DNA from: an uncultured Parasphingopyxis sp.
Lineage (GTDB): Bacteria > Pseudomonadota > Alphaproteobacteria > Sphingomonadales > Sphingomonadaceae
Length of the DNA stretch: 64,000 nucleotides
NCBI RefSeq assembly: GCF_937129435.1
Contig: NZ_CAKZNF010000017.1
Coordinates: forward strand, 1-64,000
Direction: 5' to 3'
The notes beneath the pieces were generated by a model. It did not search any database. It saw only the letters and a program-made list of their open reading frames with translations, and was not told where the DNA came from. Positions 53,017 to 61,740 of this stretch are shown piece after piece (positions within the stretch are counted from its first letter, which is position 1; each line of letters starts with the position of its first letter). The position numbers and the translations under genes were made by a program.

Positions 53017-53273
53017 GCGATACGATCGAACCCGTGGTGATCGAGAAGGTCCGCCATGTCGGCAAGGCGGTGGACGGCGACACCGAACTGACACCGGACA
53101 CGCCGCTGCTCGAACGCCAGCTGCTCGATTCGGTCGAGCTGCTTCAGCTGGTTATGGAGCTGGAATCCGCTTTTGGCATCAGCATTCCGCTTGAAGAACT
53201 GGTCGAGGAGAATTTTGCCGATGTGAACCGTGTGGTCGCGCTCGTCGAACGCGCCCGTGAGCGGGCCGCGTGA
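53013..53273 (+). CDS. Acyl/peptidyl carrier protein (PltL-like)
   Basis: 86 aa, DTPLLERQLLDSVELLQLVMELESAFGISIPLEELVEENFADVNRVVALV: phosphopantetheine-site D-S-V and helix pattern; ATG 53013. Confidence 0.9.
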   Translation: MSDTIEPVVIEKVRHVGKAVDGDTELTPDTPLLERQLLDSVELLQLVMELESAFGISIPLEELVEENFADVNRVVALVERARERAA

Positions 53274-54529
53274 CCACGCTTTCGCCCGACGGTCCCGTCG
53301 ACGTCGCCATTGTCGGCGGCGGGCCGGCAGGCGCTTCGCTCGCGCTGCGGTTGCTGGCGCTCGGCAGGCGGCCGCTGATCGTCGAGAAGGAGGATTTCCC
53401 GCGCTACCATATCGGTGAATCGCTGACGGGCGAATGCGCGAACCTGCTGGATGAACTTGGCCTCGGCGATTTCATGCACGGGGCCGGTTTCCCGGTGAAA
53501 CGCGGCGTCATGGTTAGCGGCGCCAGCGCGACGGCGCAATTCTGGGTGCCGGTCGAAGGTCTGGCCGGGGACGGGACGCGTTTTCCCGCGACGACATGGC
53601 AGGTGCGGCGTGACGAATTCGACGCGAAGCTTCTCGATACGGCAGTCGAACGCGGTGCGCTCCACATTAAAGGCGAATGCGTCGACGTGCTGCGCGAAGG
53701 GAATCGCGTCTGCGGCGTCACGATACGCGAGGCGGACGGAACGACGCGGAATATCGAAGCGCGCGCCGTAGCCGATTGTTCGGGCCAGCACGGCTTTCTC
53801 TGCCGCAAGGGCGTGATCGGCCCGAAGGACCGGACGGGATACGAGAATCAGGTCGCGCTGTTCGCGCAGGTGAAGGGCATGCGCCGCGATCCCGAACCCA
53901 ATGACGGCAGCACGCATATCTTCTACGGCCGCCGTCATCACTGGGCCTGGTCGATCCCGCTCGACGACGAAGTGACCAGCGTCGGCATCGTGCTGCCCAA
54001 GGGAAAGCTTGACCGGAACGACCGGTCGAAGGCCGAGCAGTTCGCCGAGAGCCTGTCGCTCGTGAACCCCGAACTGATCGCGCGGACGCAGCATGCCGAA
54101 ATCGTGTCGGACGTCCATGCGATCTCCAACTATTCCTACCATGTCCGCGATTTCACCGGGCCGGGCTTTATCTGCGTCGGCGATTCGCATCGCTTCCTCG
54201 ATCCGATCTTCTCGTTCGGTGTGCTGATCGCGCTGCAGGAGGCGAAGCTCGCCGCCACGGCGCTCAATCGCTGGCTCGACGCACCGGCGAAAATGGCGCC
54301 GCTCGACGATTATGCCGAAGCGGTGAGCCGCGCCCAAGCGGTCGTCGAATATGTCATCCGCACCTTCTGGGAATTTCCGCTCGTCTTCCTGCGCCTCGCC
54401 CATTTCAGCCATCGCGGCGACATCGCCGAGATCTTCTCCGGCCGGCTCTACAGCGAGAATGTCCGCGACATCGAAGCCGTCGGGCTGATGCGCGACCTTT
54501 TGGCGAAATCCGGGAAAATGGCGGCGTGA
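53270..54529 (+). CDS. Flavin-dependent halogenase-like FAD monooxygenase (PltA/CmlS-type family); GTG start
   Basis: VAIVGGGPAGASLALRLLALGRRPLIVEKEDFPRYHIGESL; WAWSIPL (WxWxIP halogenase motif); GDSHRFLDPIFSFGVLIALQEAKLAA. Confidence 0.82.
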   Translation: MTTLSPDGPVDVAIVGGGPAGASLALRLLALGRRPLIVEKEDFPRYHIGESLTGECANLLDELGLGDFMHGAGFPVKRGVMVSGASATAQFWVPVEGLAGDGTRFPATTWQVRRDEFDAKLLDTAVERGALHIKGECVDVLREGNRVCGVTIREADGTTRNIEARAVADCSGQHGFLCRKGVIGPKDRTGYENQVALFAQVKGMRRDPEPNDGSTHIFYGRRHHWAWSIPLDDEVTSVGIVLPKGKLDRNDRSKAEQFAESLSLVNPELIARTQHAEIVSDVHAISNYSYHVRDFTGPGFICVGDSHRFLDPIFSFGVLIALQEAKLAATALNRWLDAPAKMAPLDDYAEAVSRAQAVVEYVIRTFWEFPLVFLRLAHFSHRGDIAEIFSGRLYSENVRDIEAVGLMRDLLAKSGKMAA

Positions 54530-55509
54530 ACCGAACGCCTCGTGCGTCCTTCGCGCCTACGGTCCGGCCGCTCGGCCGCGATCCCGAGGAAATCGATCCC
54601 GAATTCGATCGCATGATGCAGGTCGCGGGCGTCGAGCGCGACGATTTCCTCGCGCTGCTCGATAGGCCCTATGACGCGGTGACGGCAATCGTCCGCGAGG
54701 CCGCCGCCGGCCGGCCCGCCTATCCTTTCATGGCAGTACAAGAGATCGACGACAGCGCCCTGCGCGCGATGATCGAGGACGAGCCGGACGCCGATGCGCT
54801 CGCCGCGCGGCGCATTCTGACCGACCGGATCATGCAGCTCTATCTGCTGCGCGCGCTATCGGCGATGCCCGATGCCGAATTCGATACGCGCGTCTCGGTG
54901 ACCGGGGCAGACCTCGTGCAAGATGCCCTTGCGGCGGGCGAAGGCGTGCTGCTGCTCAACAGCCATATCGGACCGGGCCGGCTGGTCCCGCTGATCGTGG
55001 CGCGGCTCGGCTGGCAGGTAACGTCGCTGGCACCGCACGATTTCCTGCCGATGATCGGCGTCGATTGCGGCGACCGGATCGACGTCGTCGCGCTGGCGGG
55101 CAATGCCGGGCTGGCACCGCTGGGTGCGGCACGACAGGCATTGCAGGCGGGCGGGATCGTGACCACCACCGGCGACGGGCTGCGCGGCCGAGGCAAGGAC
55201 GTCTATCCGTTTCTGGAGTCCGAGCGGCCTTTCACCGACAGCTTCGCCTTCCTCTCGATCGCCTCGGGCGCGCGGTGCCTGCCGGTCTTCATGCATTGCG
55301 AGGAAGATGGCGCGATCGCGATGGATATCTGCCCGGCCATCGAAACCGGCGACCCGGCAGCGCCGGTGCGCGAGCGGATCGAAGCCATGACCCGCGACTA
55401 TATCGACATTCTCGAGCAGCGATGGCTGTCGGATTTCACCAACCTGCCGGCCCGGTCCGTCGCGATGTACAATCGGGAGTTTCGCGGACGGCGCAAGCAG
55501 GACAGCTGA
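54526..55509 (+). CDS. LpxL/HtrB-like (lysophospholipid/lipid A) acyltransferase family protein; GTG start
   Basis: AAGEGVLLLNSHIGPGRLVPLIVARLGW...LAPLGAARQALQAGGIVTTTGDGLRGRGKDVYPFLESERPFTDSFAFLSIASGARCLPVFMHCEEDG. Confidence 0.7.
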   Translation: MNRTPRASFAPTVRPLGRDPEEIDPEFDRMMQVAGVERDDFLALLDRPYDAVTAIVREAAAGRPAYPFMAVQEIDDSALRAMIEDEPDADALAARRILTDRIMQLYLLRALSAMPDAEFDTRVSVTGADLVQDALAAGEGVLLLNSHIGPGRLVPLIVARLGWQVTSLAPHDFLPMIGVDCGDRIDVVALAGNAGLAPLGAARQALQAGGIVTTTGDGLRGRGKDVYPFLESERPFTDSFAFLSIASGARCLPVFMHCEEDGAIAMDICPAIETGDPAAPVRERIEAMTRDYIDILEQRWLSDFTNLPARSVAMYNREFRGRRKQDS

Positions 55510-55530
55510 CCGGTTGCCAATCCGATTGCG

Positions 55531-56571
55531 TTAGATCGATCGAGATTCGGCCCGGGCGAGATAATGCGCCACCGTTGCTTCCAGTCCGGTCTCGAATTCG
55601 GTTGCCGGACGGAAACCGATCTCGGTTCTCGCCCGTTTCGCATCGATGGCATAGCGGCGATCATGGCCGGGGCGATCCGCGACATGCCGGATCAGCGACG
55701 CGCACGCATCGCCGCCCGCTGCGGGGCAATCCGGGAAGCGTTCACTTAGCGAGGCATTCCGGGCAAAGGCGCGATCGATGGCGGCGCAGAGTCTTTCGAC
55801 GAGATCGATATTCGCCCATTCCGCCTCGCCGCCCAGATTGTACGTCCGGCCGCTTTCCCCGCGATCGAGCGCCGCGGCGATCCCCGCGCAATGATCGCCG
55901 ACATGGATCCAGTCGCGCACCTGCTGCCCGTCGCCATAGATCGGCAGCTCGCCGCCCGACAGCGCCCGCGTGATGCACAACGGGATGAGTTTTTCGGCAA
56001 ATTGCCACGGCCCGTAATTGTTCGAACAGCGGGTGACGACCGCGTCGAGCCCATAGGTCTTGTGCCAGGCGCGGACGAGATGGTCCGATGCCGCCTTGGA
56101 CGCGGCATAGGGCGAGTTGGGCGCGGCGGCGTGCGCCTCGGTGAAAGGCGCATCGTCCGGGCCGAGCGCGCCATAGACCTCGTCGGTCGAAACATGGAGG
56201 AAGCGATGCGGGCGCCCCGACCCGGTATCGAGCCAGGCGGCCTTGGCGGCGTCGAGCATCGATTGTGTGCCGTTGACATTGGTCTGCACGAACACCGCCG
56301 GCGCGGCGATCGAATTGTCGACATGGCTTTCGGCGGCGCAGTGGATCAGCCGGTCGATCCCGCGTCCGACGAGCAGCTCGCGAACCAGCGCCGTATCGCC
56401 GATATCGCCGACCACCAGTTCGACGCCGTCGACGCCCTCGATGGCTTCGGGCTGGGCAGCATAGGTCAGCTTGTCGAGGACGACGACAGCTTCGTCGGGC
56501 CGCGCACGGCGCAGATGATGCACGAGGTTGATGCCGACGAACCCGGCGCCGCCGGTAACGAGGATCGTCAT
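55531..56571 (-). CDS. rmlB: dTDP-glucose 4,6-dehydratase
   Basis: MTILVTGGAGFVGINLVHHLRRARPDEAVVVLDKLTYA, HVSTDEVYGALG, SPYAASKAASDHLVRAWHKTYGLDAVVTRCSNNYGPWQFAEKLIPL; ATG 56571. Confidence 0.93.
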   Translation of the reverse strand: MTILVTGGAGFVGINLVHHLRRARPDEAVVVLDKLTYAAQPEAIEGVDGVELVVGDIGDTALVRELLVGRGIDRLIHCAAESHVDNSIAAPAVFVQTNVNGTQSMLDAAKAAWLDTGSGRPHRFLHVSTDEVYGALGPDDAPFTEAHAAAPNSPYAASKAASDHLVRAWHKTYGLDAVVTRCSNNYGPWQFAEKLIPLCITRALSGGELPIYGDGQQVRDWIHVGDHCAGIAAALDRGESGRTYNLGGEAEWANIDLVERLCAAIDRAFARNASLSERFPDCPAAGGDACASLIRHVADRPGHDRRYAIDAKRARTEIGFRPATEFETGLEATVAHYLARAESRSI

Positions 56572-57413
56572 TCCGAGAACTCCGACAGGGCAGCGCGGAG
56601 ATTGGTGCGCCAATGGCCGGGCGTGCCCGTGATCGCCCAGCAGGCATGGCAATCGAGCACCGAATAGGCGGGGCGAGCCGCCGCACTTTCGAACGTGCTG
56701 GCCGGGATCGGCGCGATGTCCGGGACCGGGTCGATCAGGCCGAGCGCCCGCGCCTCTTCGACAATGGCAACGGCGAAATCGTAGCGGCTGGCGAGCCCGG
56801 CATCGGTATAGTGAAACAGGCCGCTTGCCCCGGCATCGACGAGCGCCCAGATCGCGCGCGCCAGGCTGTCGGCGCGGGTCGGCGTGCCGGTCTCGTCGCA
56901 GACCATGCGCATCGGATCGCCCGTCCCAGCCATCGCCAGCACCTTGCCGACGAAATCGCCGCTTCCGCCCGAATAGAGCCAGGCCGTCCGGATAACGAGC
57001 GCGCCGGCCGCCAGCGCCGCCTGCTCTCCGGCCAGTTTCGAACGCCCATAGGCGTTGATCGGCGCGGGCTCGGCATCGGTAGGGATCGGCCGCGAGGCAT
57101 TGCCGTCGAACACATAGTCGGTCGAGATATGGACGAGCGGAATGCCCGTCTGCGCCAGCCGTTCAACGGCATTGGCATTGACTGCGATCGCCGGGGCGTC
57201 GTCCCTTTCTGCACCGTCGACATCGTTAAAGGCGGCACAGTTGACGATCATATCGGGCGCAATGTCCGCAATCGCCTGCCCGGCTTCGGGTGCCGCGATA
57301 TCGAGATCGGCGCGCGTCTTGGCGACAACCGTCACGCCGTCCGGCGCGGCATGTCCGACGGCCCGCCCCAGCTGCCCGCCGGCGCCCGTGATCAGAACGC
57401 GCCTCCCGCTCAC
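56568..57413 (-). CDS. rmlD: dTDP-4-dehydrorhamnose reductase; GTG start
   Basis: RVLITGAGGQLGRAV, VNCAAFNDVDGAE, HISTDYVFDG, YGRSKLAGE. Confidence 0.92.
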   Translation of the reverse strand: MSGRRVLITGAGGQLGRAVGHAAPDGVTVVAKTRADLDIAAPEAGQAIADIAPDMIVNCAAFNDVDGAERDDAPAIAVNANAVERLAQTGIPLVHISTDYVFDGNASRPIPTDAEPAPINAYGRSKLAGEQAALAAGALVIRTAWLYSGGSGDFVGKVLAMAGTGDPMRMVCDETGTPTRADSLARAIWALVDAGASGLFHYTDAGLASRYDFAVAIVEEARALGLIDPVPDIAPIPASTFESAAARPAYSVLDCHACWAITGTPGHWRTNLRAALSEFSE

Positions 57414-57955
57414 GGCGCCAATGAGAAAGCGGCAAGCGAAGGCGCCTCTGCATCGCGTTCGGAGAGGATCGGCTTCGCACCCGCCAGCGGCCAGTCGATG
57501 CCGATATCGGGATCGTTCCACGCCACGGCATGGTCGTCCTCCGGATCGAAATGATCCGAGCAGAGGTAGATCAGGTCGGCCGGGCCATCGAGCGTCAGGA
57601 AACCGTGCGCACAGCCTTCGGGGATGTAGAGCATCGACGGCGCGCCCTCCCCCAGCTCCTCGCCATGCCATTGCCGGAAGGTCGGCGAGGACGGGCGCAG
57701 GTCGACCGCGACATCGAAGACGCGGCCGCGCATCGCCATGACGAGCTTCGCCTGCGGACTGCGTTGCTGGAAATGCAGGCCGCGCAGGACATGGATATCG
57801 GAACGGCTGTGATTGACCTGCACAAAGGGCGCATCGAGGCCGAGATCGGCGAATTTGGCACTGTGCCAGATTTCCTCGAAATGGCCGCGGGCATCGCCGA
57901 AACGCGCGGTCGTGATCCGCAGCACGCCGGGGATATGGGTTTCCTCGGCCCTCAC
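57410..57955 (-). CDS. rmlC: dTDP-4-dehydrorhamnose 3,5-epimerase
   Basis: DARGHFEEIWHSAKFADLGLDAPFVQVNHSRSDIHVLRGLHFQQRSPQAKLVMAMRGRVFDVAVDLRPSSPTF...IPEGCAHGFLTL. Confidence 0.95.
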   Translation of the reverse strand: MRAEETHIPGVLRITTARFGDARGHFEEIWHSAKFADLGLDAPFVQVNHSRSDIHVLRGLHFQQRSPQAKLVMAMRGRVFDVAVDLRPSSPTFRQWHGEELGEGAPSMLYIPEGCAHGFLTLDGPADLIYLCSDHFDPEDDHAVAWNDPDIGIDWPLAGAKPILSERDAEAPSLAAFSLAP

Positions 57956-58833
57956 GAGACCGCGCCGCTCAGCAGGTCGTGCAGATAGGCGCCATATTCG
58001 CTGCCCTCTAACGGCGCGGCGAGCGCTTCAAGATCGGCATCACCGATAAAGCCCTGCCGCCAGGCGATTTCTTCGGGGCAGGCGATCTTGAGGCCTTGCC
58101 GCTCCTCGACGATCCGCACGAAGTTCGCCGCGTCGAACAAGGCCGTCGGCGTGCCGAGATCGAGCCAGGTCGTCCCGCGCCCCAGCCGCTCGACTTCGAG
58201 CGTCCCGCGTTCGAGATAGTGGCGATTGACGTCGGTGATCTCGAGCTCGCCGCGCTGCGAAGGGGCGAGCGAGGCGGCGATATCGGGCGCGATCGCGTCG
58301 TAGAGATACAGGCCGGTCACCGCATGGCGCGAGGCGGGCCGGGCCGGTTTCTCCTCGATCGATGCCGGTTTTCCTTCGGCATCGAAGCCGATCACGCCAT
58401 AGGCCGTGGGATCGCCGACCTGATAGCCGAAAATCGTCGCCCCCCCATCGCGCGCCGCCGCCTTTTGCAGCAACCCGGACAGCCCCTGGCCGTAGAACAG
58501 ATTGTCGCCGAGAATGAGCGCCGATGGCGCGCCGTCCAGGAAATCGCGCGCGATCAGCAGCGCCTCGGCAATGCCGTTGGGCGCGGCCTGCTCGGCATAG
58601 TCGATCCGGCACCCCCATTGCCCGCCATCGCCGAGCAGGTGCCGGAACGCACCGGCATCATGCGGCGTCGTGACGACCAGTATCTCCCTGATTCCGGCCA
58701 GCATCAGCGTCGTCAGCGGATAATAGACCATCGGCTTGTCATAGACCGGCATCAGCTGCTTCGAGACCGATCGGGTCAGCGGATAGAGCCGGCTACCGGT
58801 CCCGCCGGCGAGAATGATGCCCTTGCGTGTCAA
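57952..58833 (-). CDS. rmlA: Glucose-1-phosphate thymidylyltransferase
   Basis: RKGIILAGGTGSRLYPLTRSVSKQLMPVYDKPMVYYPLTTLMLAGIREILVVTTP, LILGDNLFYG. Confidence 0.96.
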   Translation of the reverse strand: MTRKGIILAGGTGSRLYPLTRSVSKQLMPVYDKPMVYYPLTTLMLAGIREILVVTTPHDAGAFRHLLGDGGQWGCRIDYAEQAAPNGIAEALLIARDFLDGAPSALILGDNLFYGQGLSGLLQKAAARDGGATIFGYQVGDPTAYGVIGFDAEGKPASIEEKPARPASRHAVTGLYLYDAIAPDIAASLAPSQRGELEITDVNRHYLERGTLEVERLGRGTTWLDLGTPTALFDAANFVRIVEERQGLKIACPEEIAWRQGFIGDADLEALAAPLEGSEYGAYLHDLLSGAVS

Positions 58834-58882
58834 CTGTCATGCCTGCCCTTCGCGCACACGCTCGGTCAAAGCGGCGGCGGAA

Positions 58883-60667
58883 TCAAGGGAAGCGGACATC
58901 GCGCCTGTCTTCCCGCAACATCTTTTCCTGCCCATCGCCCTGGCAATCGAACGATCGCGAATAGCCGATTTCCCTGGCGGCATCGCCGCAGACCGCCCAG
59001 ATTCTCTCTTCCCATTCGGGATCGATCGCGAAACTCGTGCGGCTGTCGTCGATTTCGGGTGCCGGGGCGAGACCGGCGCCATCGCCGAGAAAGTCGCGTA
59101 CGTTACGGGCCACGATATCGGGCTGCCCGATGATATCCTCGAACCGGACTTCGAGATAACGGTCGGGGCCAAGCTCGCGCCCGAGCCGCGCGACCGGCGG
59201 CACCTGGTAGAGCCAGGTCAGCGCGTTGCGCATGAAATCGTGATCGGTCCGCAGCTTTGCCGCCTCGCGGCCGGCCGCGCGATAGGCGGCGTGGCAGACC
59301 GTCCGTCCCACCAGATTGTCGGGGCGCGACGTCATATGCGTGCGGCGGGCGCAGCAGGTGACCGGATGCCGCACCAGATGGACGATCTTCGCATTGTCGA
59401 ACACGTCCAGCAGTTGCGGGATCGCGAGCACCGTTTCGGGCAGCTTGAAGCCCCACAGCCCGCCTTCCCGAAAGCCGCCTTTTTGCAGGATATTGTCTGC
59501 CGTCAGCCGGAAGAGGTGCCGCCACGCCTCGATCTCCCGCGCCTCGATCGTATAATGCGCGGCATGGGCCTTGATCGCCATCTCGTAAATCATGTCGACC
59601 CATTCGAGCGAATCGGACGATTTGTTCAGCCGGTTGCCGAGAAACACGCCGCTTCCCGCGACGATGTCCGAAATCAGCCGCGTCCCGCTTCCGCCCCTTC
59701 CTGTCACGATGACCGGTGATGCCAGGACATCGTCGGGAAAGCGCGGCGCGGGCGGCGTTCGCAATGCGGGCGTCGGGGTATAGCCGATCCGCGCCATCGC
59801 TTCACCGCACAGCGCGAGGATGTTGCGCTCCTGCTCGATCGAGAGCCGGTCGCGCCATTTTTCGACCGAACGCGTGTCGATGCCGCGATTGCGATTGAGC
59901 AAGCCCGGACCCTGGCCGCGCATGACGCGCGGATGCTCGATCATATCCTCATGCCAAACCAGCCCGGCATGGTTGGCGAGGTGCACGGTATACGGCCCGG
60001 CATCCTCGACGAAATCCTCGTAGCGGAAGACATAGGGGTCGAGCCCCGCCCGTTCGAACGAAGCCTGCGCCGTCGACTTCGCGCGCCAGACGCGCGCGCG
60101 CTTCAGGTGCATCGGCGTGGCGGGATCCTCGATATAGGCGATATCCTCGGCATGGACGGCCGCTATGGCGGGATCGCCCTTCATCCGTTCCAGCTGGTTG
60201 GCGACCATGTCGATACTGCCGATCGCTGCCATCGACACGACGACCGAACGCGGATCACGCACGGGGTAGATCACGCTCACCGGAATATCGAGCGCCGCGA
60301 GCTGCGTGGCGTTATAGGTGAGGTTGGGCGCCTTGAGCGCGAGGTGTGTGATGCCGGGCGCGGGGACGGCCACGCCATCGCGTCCGGCTACGCGCTCTTT
60401 CGGGCGCCGGTATTTCTCCGCCGCGCGCGCGAGCGTCGGGCCGTAGAGCGCCTCGGCCTCCTCGCTCCCGGCCAGCAAGGCGTCCGCCCAGCGCATCAGC
60501 CCGTCGGTCTCGTCGATCAGCAACACGTTCGGATGCGCGCCGATCACCTCGCCGCTCAGCGAGGTGCCGCTGCGCTGGCAACCGACAATCACGACCAGCC
60601 TTTCAATCCCCTCAAACCGCGGCAATTTCCGCAATCCTCCTTGCGATTTCCGAGGCCCCGTCCTCAT
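58883..60667 (-). CDS. Sulfotransferase-family protein with two tandem sulfotransferase-like domains
   Basis: Two P-loop-like PAPS-binding starts: LVVIVGCQRSGTSLSGEVIGAHPNV and SPVIVTGRGGSGTRLISDIVAGSGV, each followed by an R-D-P/R-H-P and Y-x-x-V/F-R-Y/F-E-D segment (IYPVRDPRSVV / VHLVRHPVTCC; YVFRYEDFV / LEVRFEDII). Confidence 0.8.
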   Translation of the reverse strand: MRTGPRKSQGGLRKLPRFEGIERLVVIVGCQRSGTSLSGEVIGAHPNVLLIDETDGLMRWADALLAGSEEAEALYGPTLARAAEKYRRPKERVAGRDGVAVPAPGITHLALKAPNLTYNATQLAALDIPVSVIYPVRDPRSVVVSMAAIGSIDMVANQLERMKGDPAIAAVHAEDIAYIEDPATPMHLKRARVWRAKSTAQASFERAGLDPYVFRYEDFVEDAGPYTVHLANHAGLVWHEDMIEHPRVMRGQGPGLLNRNRGIDTRSVEKWRDRLSIEQERNILALCGEAMARIGYTPTPALRTPPAPRFPDDVLASPVIVTGRGGSGTRLISDIVAGSGVFLGNRLNKSSDSLEWVDMIYEMAIKAHAAHYTIEAREIEAWRHLFRLTADNILQKGGFREGGLWGFKLPETVLAIPQLLDVFDNAKIVHLVRHPVTCCARRTHMTSRPDNLVGRTVCHAAYRAAGREAAKLRTDHDFMRNALTWLYQVPPVARLGRELGPDRYLEVRFEDIIGQPDIVARNVRDFLGDGAGLAPAPEIDDSRTSFAIDPEWEERIWAVCGDAAREIGYSRSFDCQGDGQEKMLREDRRDVRFP

Positions 60668-61697
60668 CGCTCATTGCCGCCGCGGCGGCCTGGGCGCCGT
60701 GGCGAAATTCCTCCCCCATGTCGCGATCAGCATAGGGCAGCCGTCCCCGGCTGTCAGCCGCGATGCCCGCGCCGAGCCGCTCGACCATGTCGCCGAGGAT
60801 GGCGTGATTGATGTGCGTCGGCTTGATTGCCATCGGCTTGCCCGCAGCCAAGGCCTGATAGGTCGATCCCGCGCCGCCCTGCGAAAGCACGGCGCCTGCC
60901 TTCGCCATGACCGCCGCGAGCGGCAGCCGGTCGAAATAGTGGATGCGGCGTGAACTGGCCGTCACGGGGCGCTTCCCCTCGGTTTCCGTATGAACGCAGA
61001 CGATATCACCGCAGTCGAACAAATCCGCGACGGTTTCGAACAGCTCCACTTCCGGCATCCGCCCCGTCGAACCGAGCGAACAGAGCAGGAAATTGTCGAG
61101 CCCGGCGATCTCACCCGGCACATCGCCCTCGTAGGTCCACCAGCATCCGCCGCAGCCATGATGGTGTTCGGGAAGGTCGGGAAAGAGCGAGAGGATCGGG
61201 CCGGGATCGGCATAGAGCACGGCGTCCGCCTCGTAGAGCTCGTGCACGTCGCGCACCGGGGGCATGTCCTTGGCCGCCCGCGCAGCGTTGATATGGTCGA
61301 CCTGCCGTTCGAAACTACGCGCCTGCTGCGTGTAGAGGCCCGCCGCGCGCGTCAGAAAGACGTTGGTGACGTTGATGCGCGTCCAGTCCGGCAGCCGCGC
61401 CGTCGCCAGCCAGCCGAGCGGGTTGCAGTCCTGCACGATGGCGTCGAAGCGGCGATCGGCGAACAGCTCTTCCAGCGCATCGCCGAAGGGCAGGCAGGGC
61501 AGGCAGGGCTTTTCGCGTTTGGTGGGCAGCCGGATCGTATCGAACCGCTCGGTAAACACCGCCGGGTCGAAGCGATCGAAATCGGGGCGGATAAAGACGA
61601 TCCGGTGATCGGTCAGCTCACGCAGCCGGATCGCGACCTCGTAAAGCCGCCCGAAATGGCCGAGCGCCGGTCCCGCGATTAAAGCTAAGTCCCCCAT
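60612..61697 (-). CDS. UGT/MGT-like (GT-B) glycosyltransferase
   Basis: LIAGPALGHFGRLYEVAIRL, FLLCSLGSTGRMPEVELF, RIHYFDRLPLAAVMAKAGAVLSQGGAGSTYQALAAGKPMAIKPTHINHAILGDMVERLGAGI donor-binding signature. Confidence 0.85.
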   Translation of the reverse strand: MGDLALIAGPALGHFGRLYEVAIRLRELTDHRIVFIRPDFDRFDPAVFTERFDTIRLPTKREKPCLPCLPFGDALEELFADRRFDAIVQDCNPLGWLATARLPDWTRINVTNVFLTRAAGLYTQQARSFERQVDHINAARAAKDMPPVRDVHELYEADAVLYADPGPILSLFPDLPEHHHGCGGCWWTYEGDVPGEIAGLDNFLLCSLGSTGRMPEVELFETVADLFDCGDIVCVHTETEGKRPVTASSRRIHYFDRLPLAAVMAKAGAVLSQGGAGSTYQALAAGKPMAIKPTHINHAILGDMVERLGAGIAADSRGRLPYADRDMGEEFRHGAQAAAAAMSDEDGASEIARRIAEIAAV

Positions 61698-61740
61698 GAT
61701 GCGCGCTTTACCGAACTGCCCGGCAGGAGCAAGTCGTTGG

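Noticed and set aside
61681-61697. AAAGCTAAG upstream of the glycosyltransferase as a TTAG-regulon site
   Set aside because: Only one half of the palindrome; no TTAG-N4 partner
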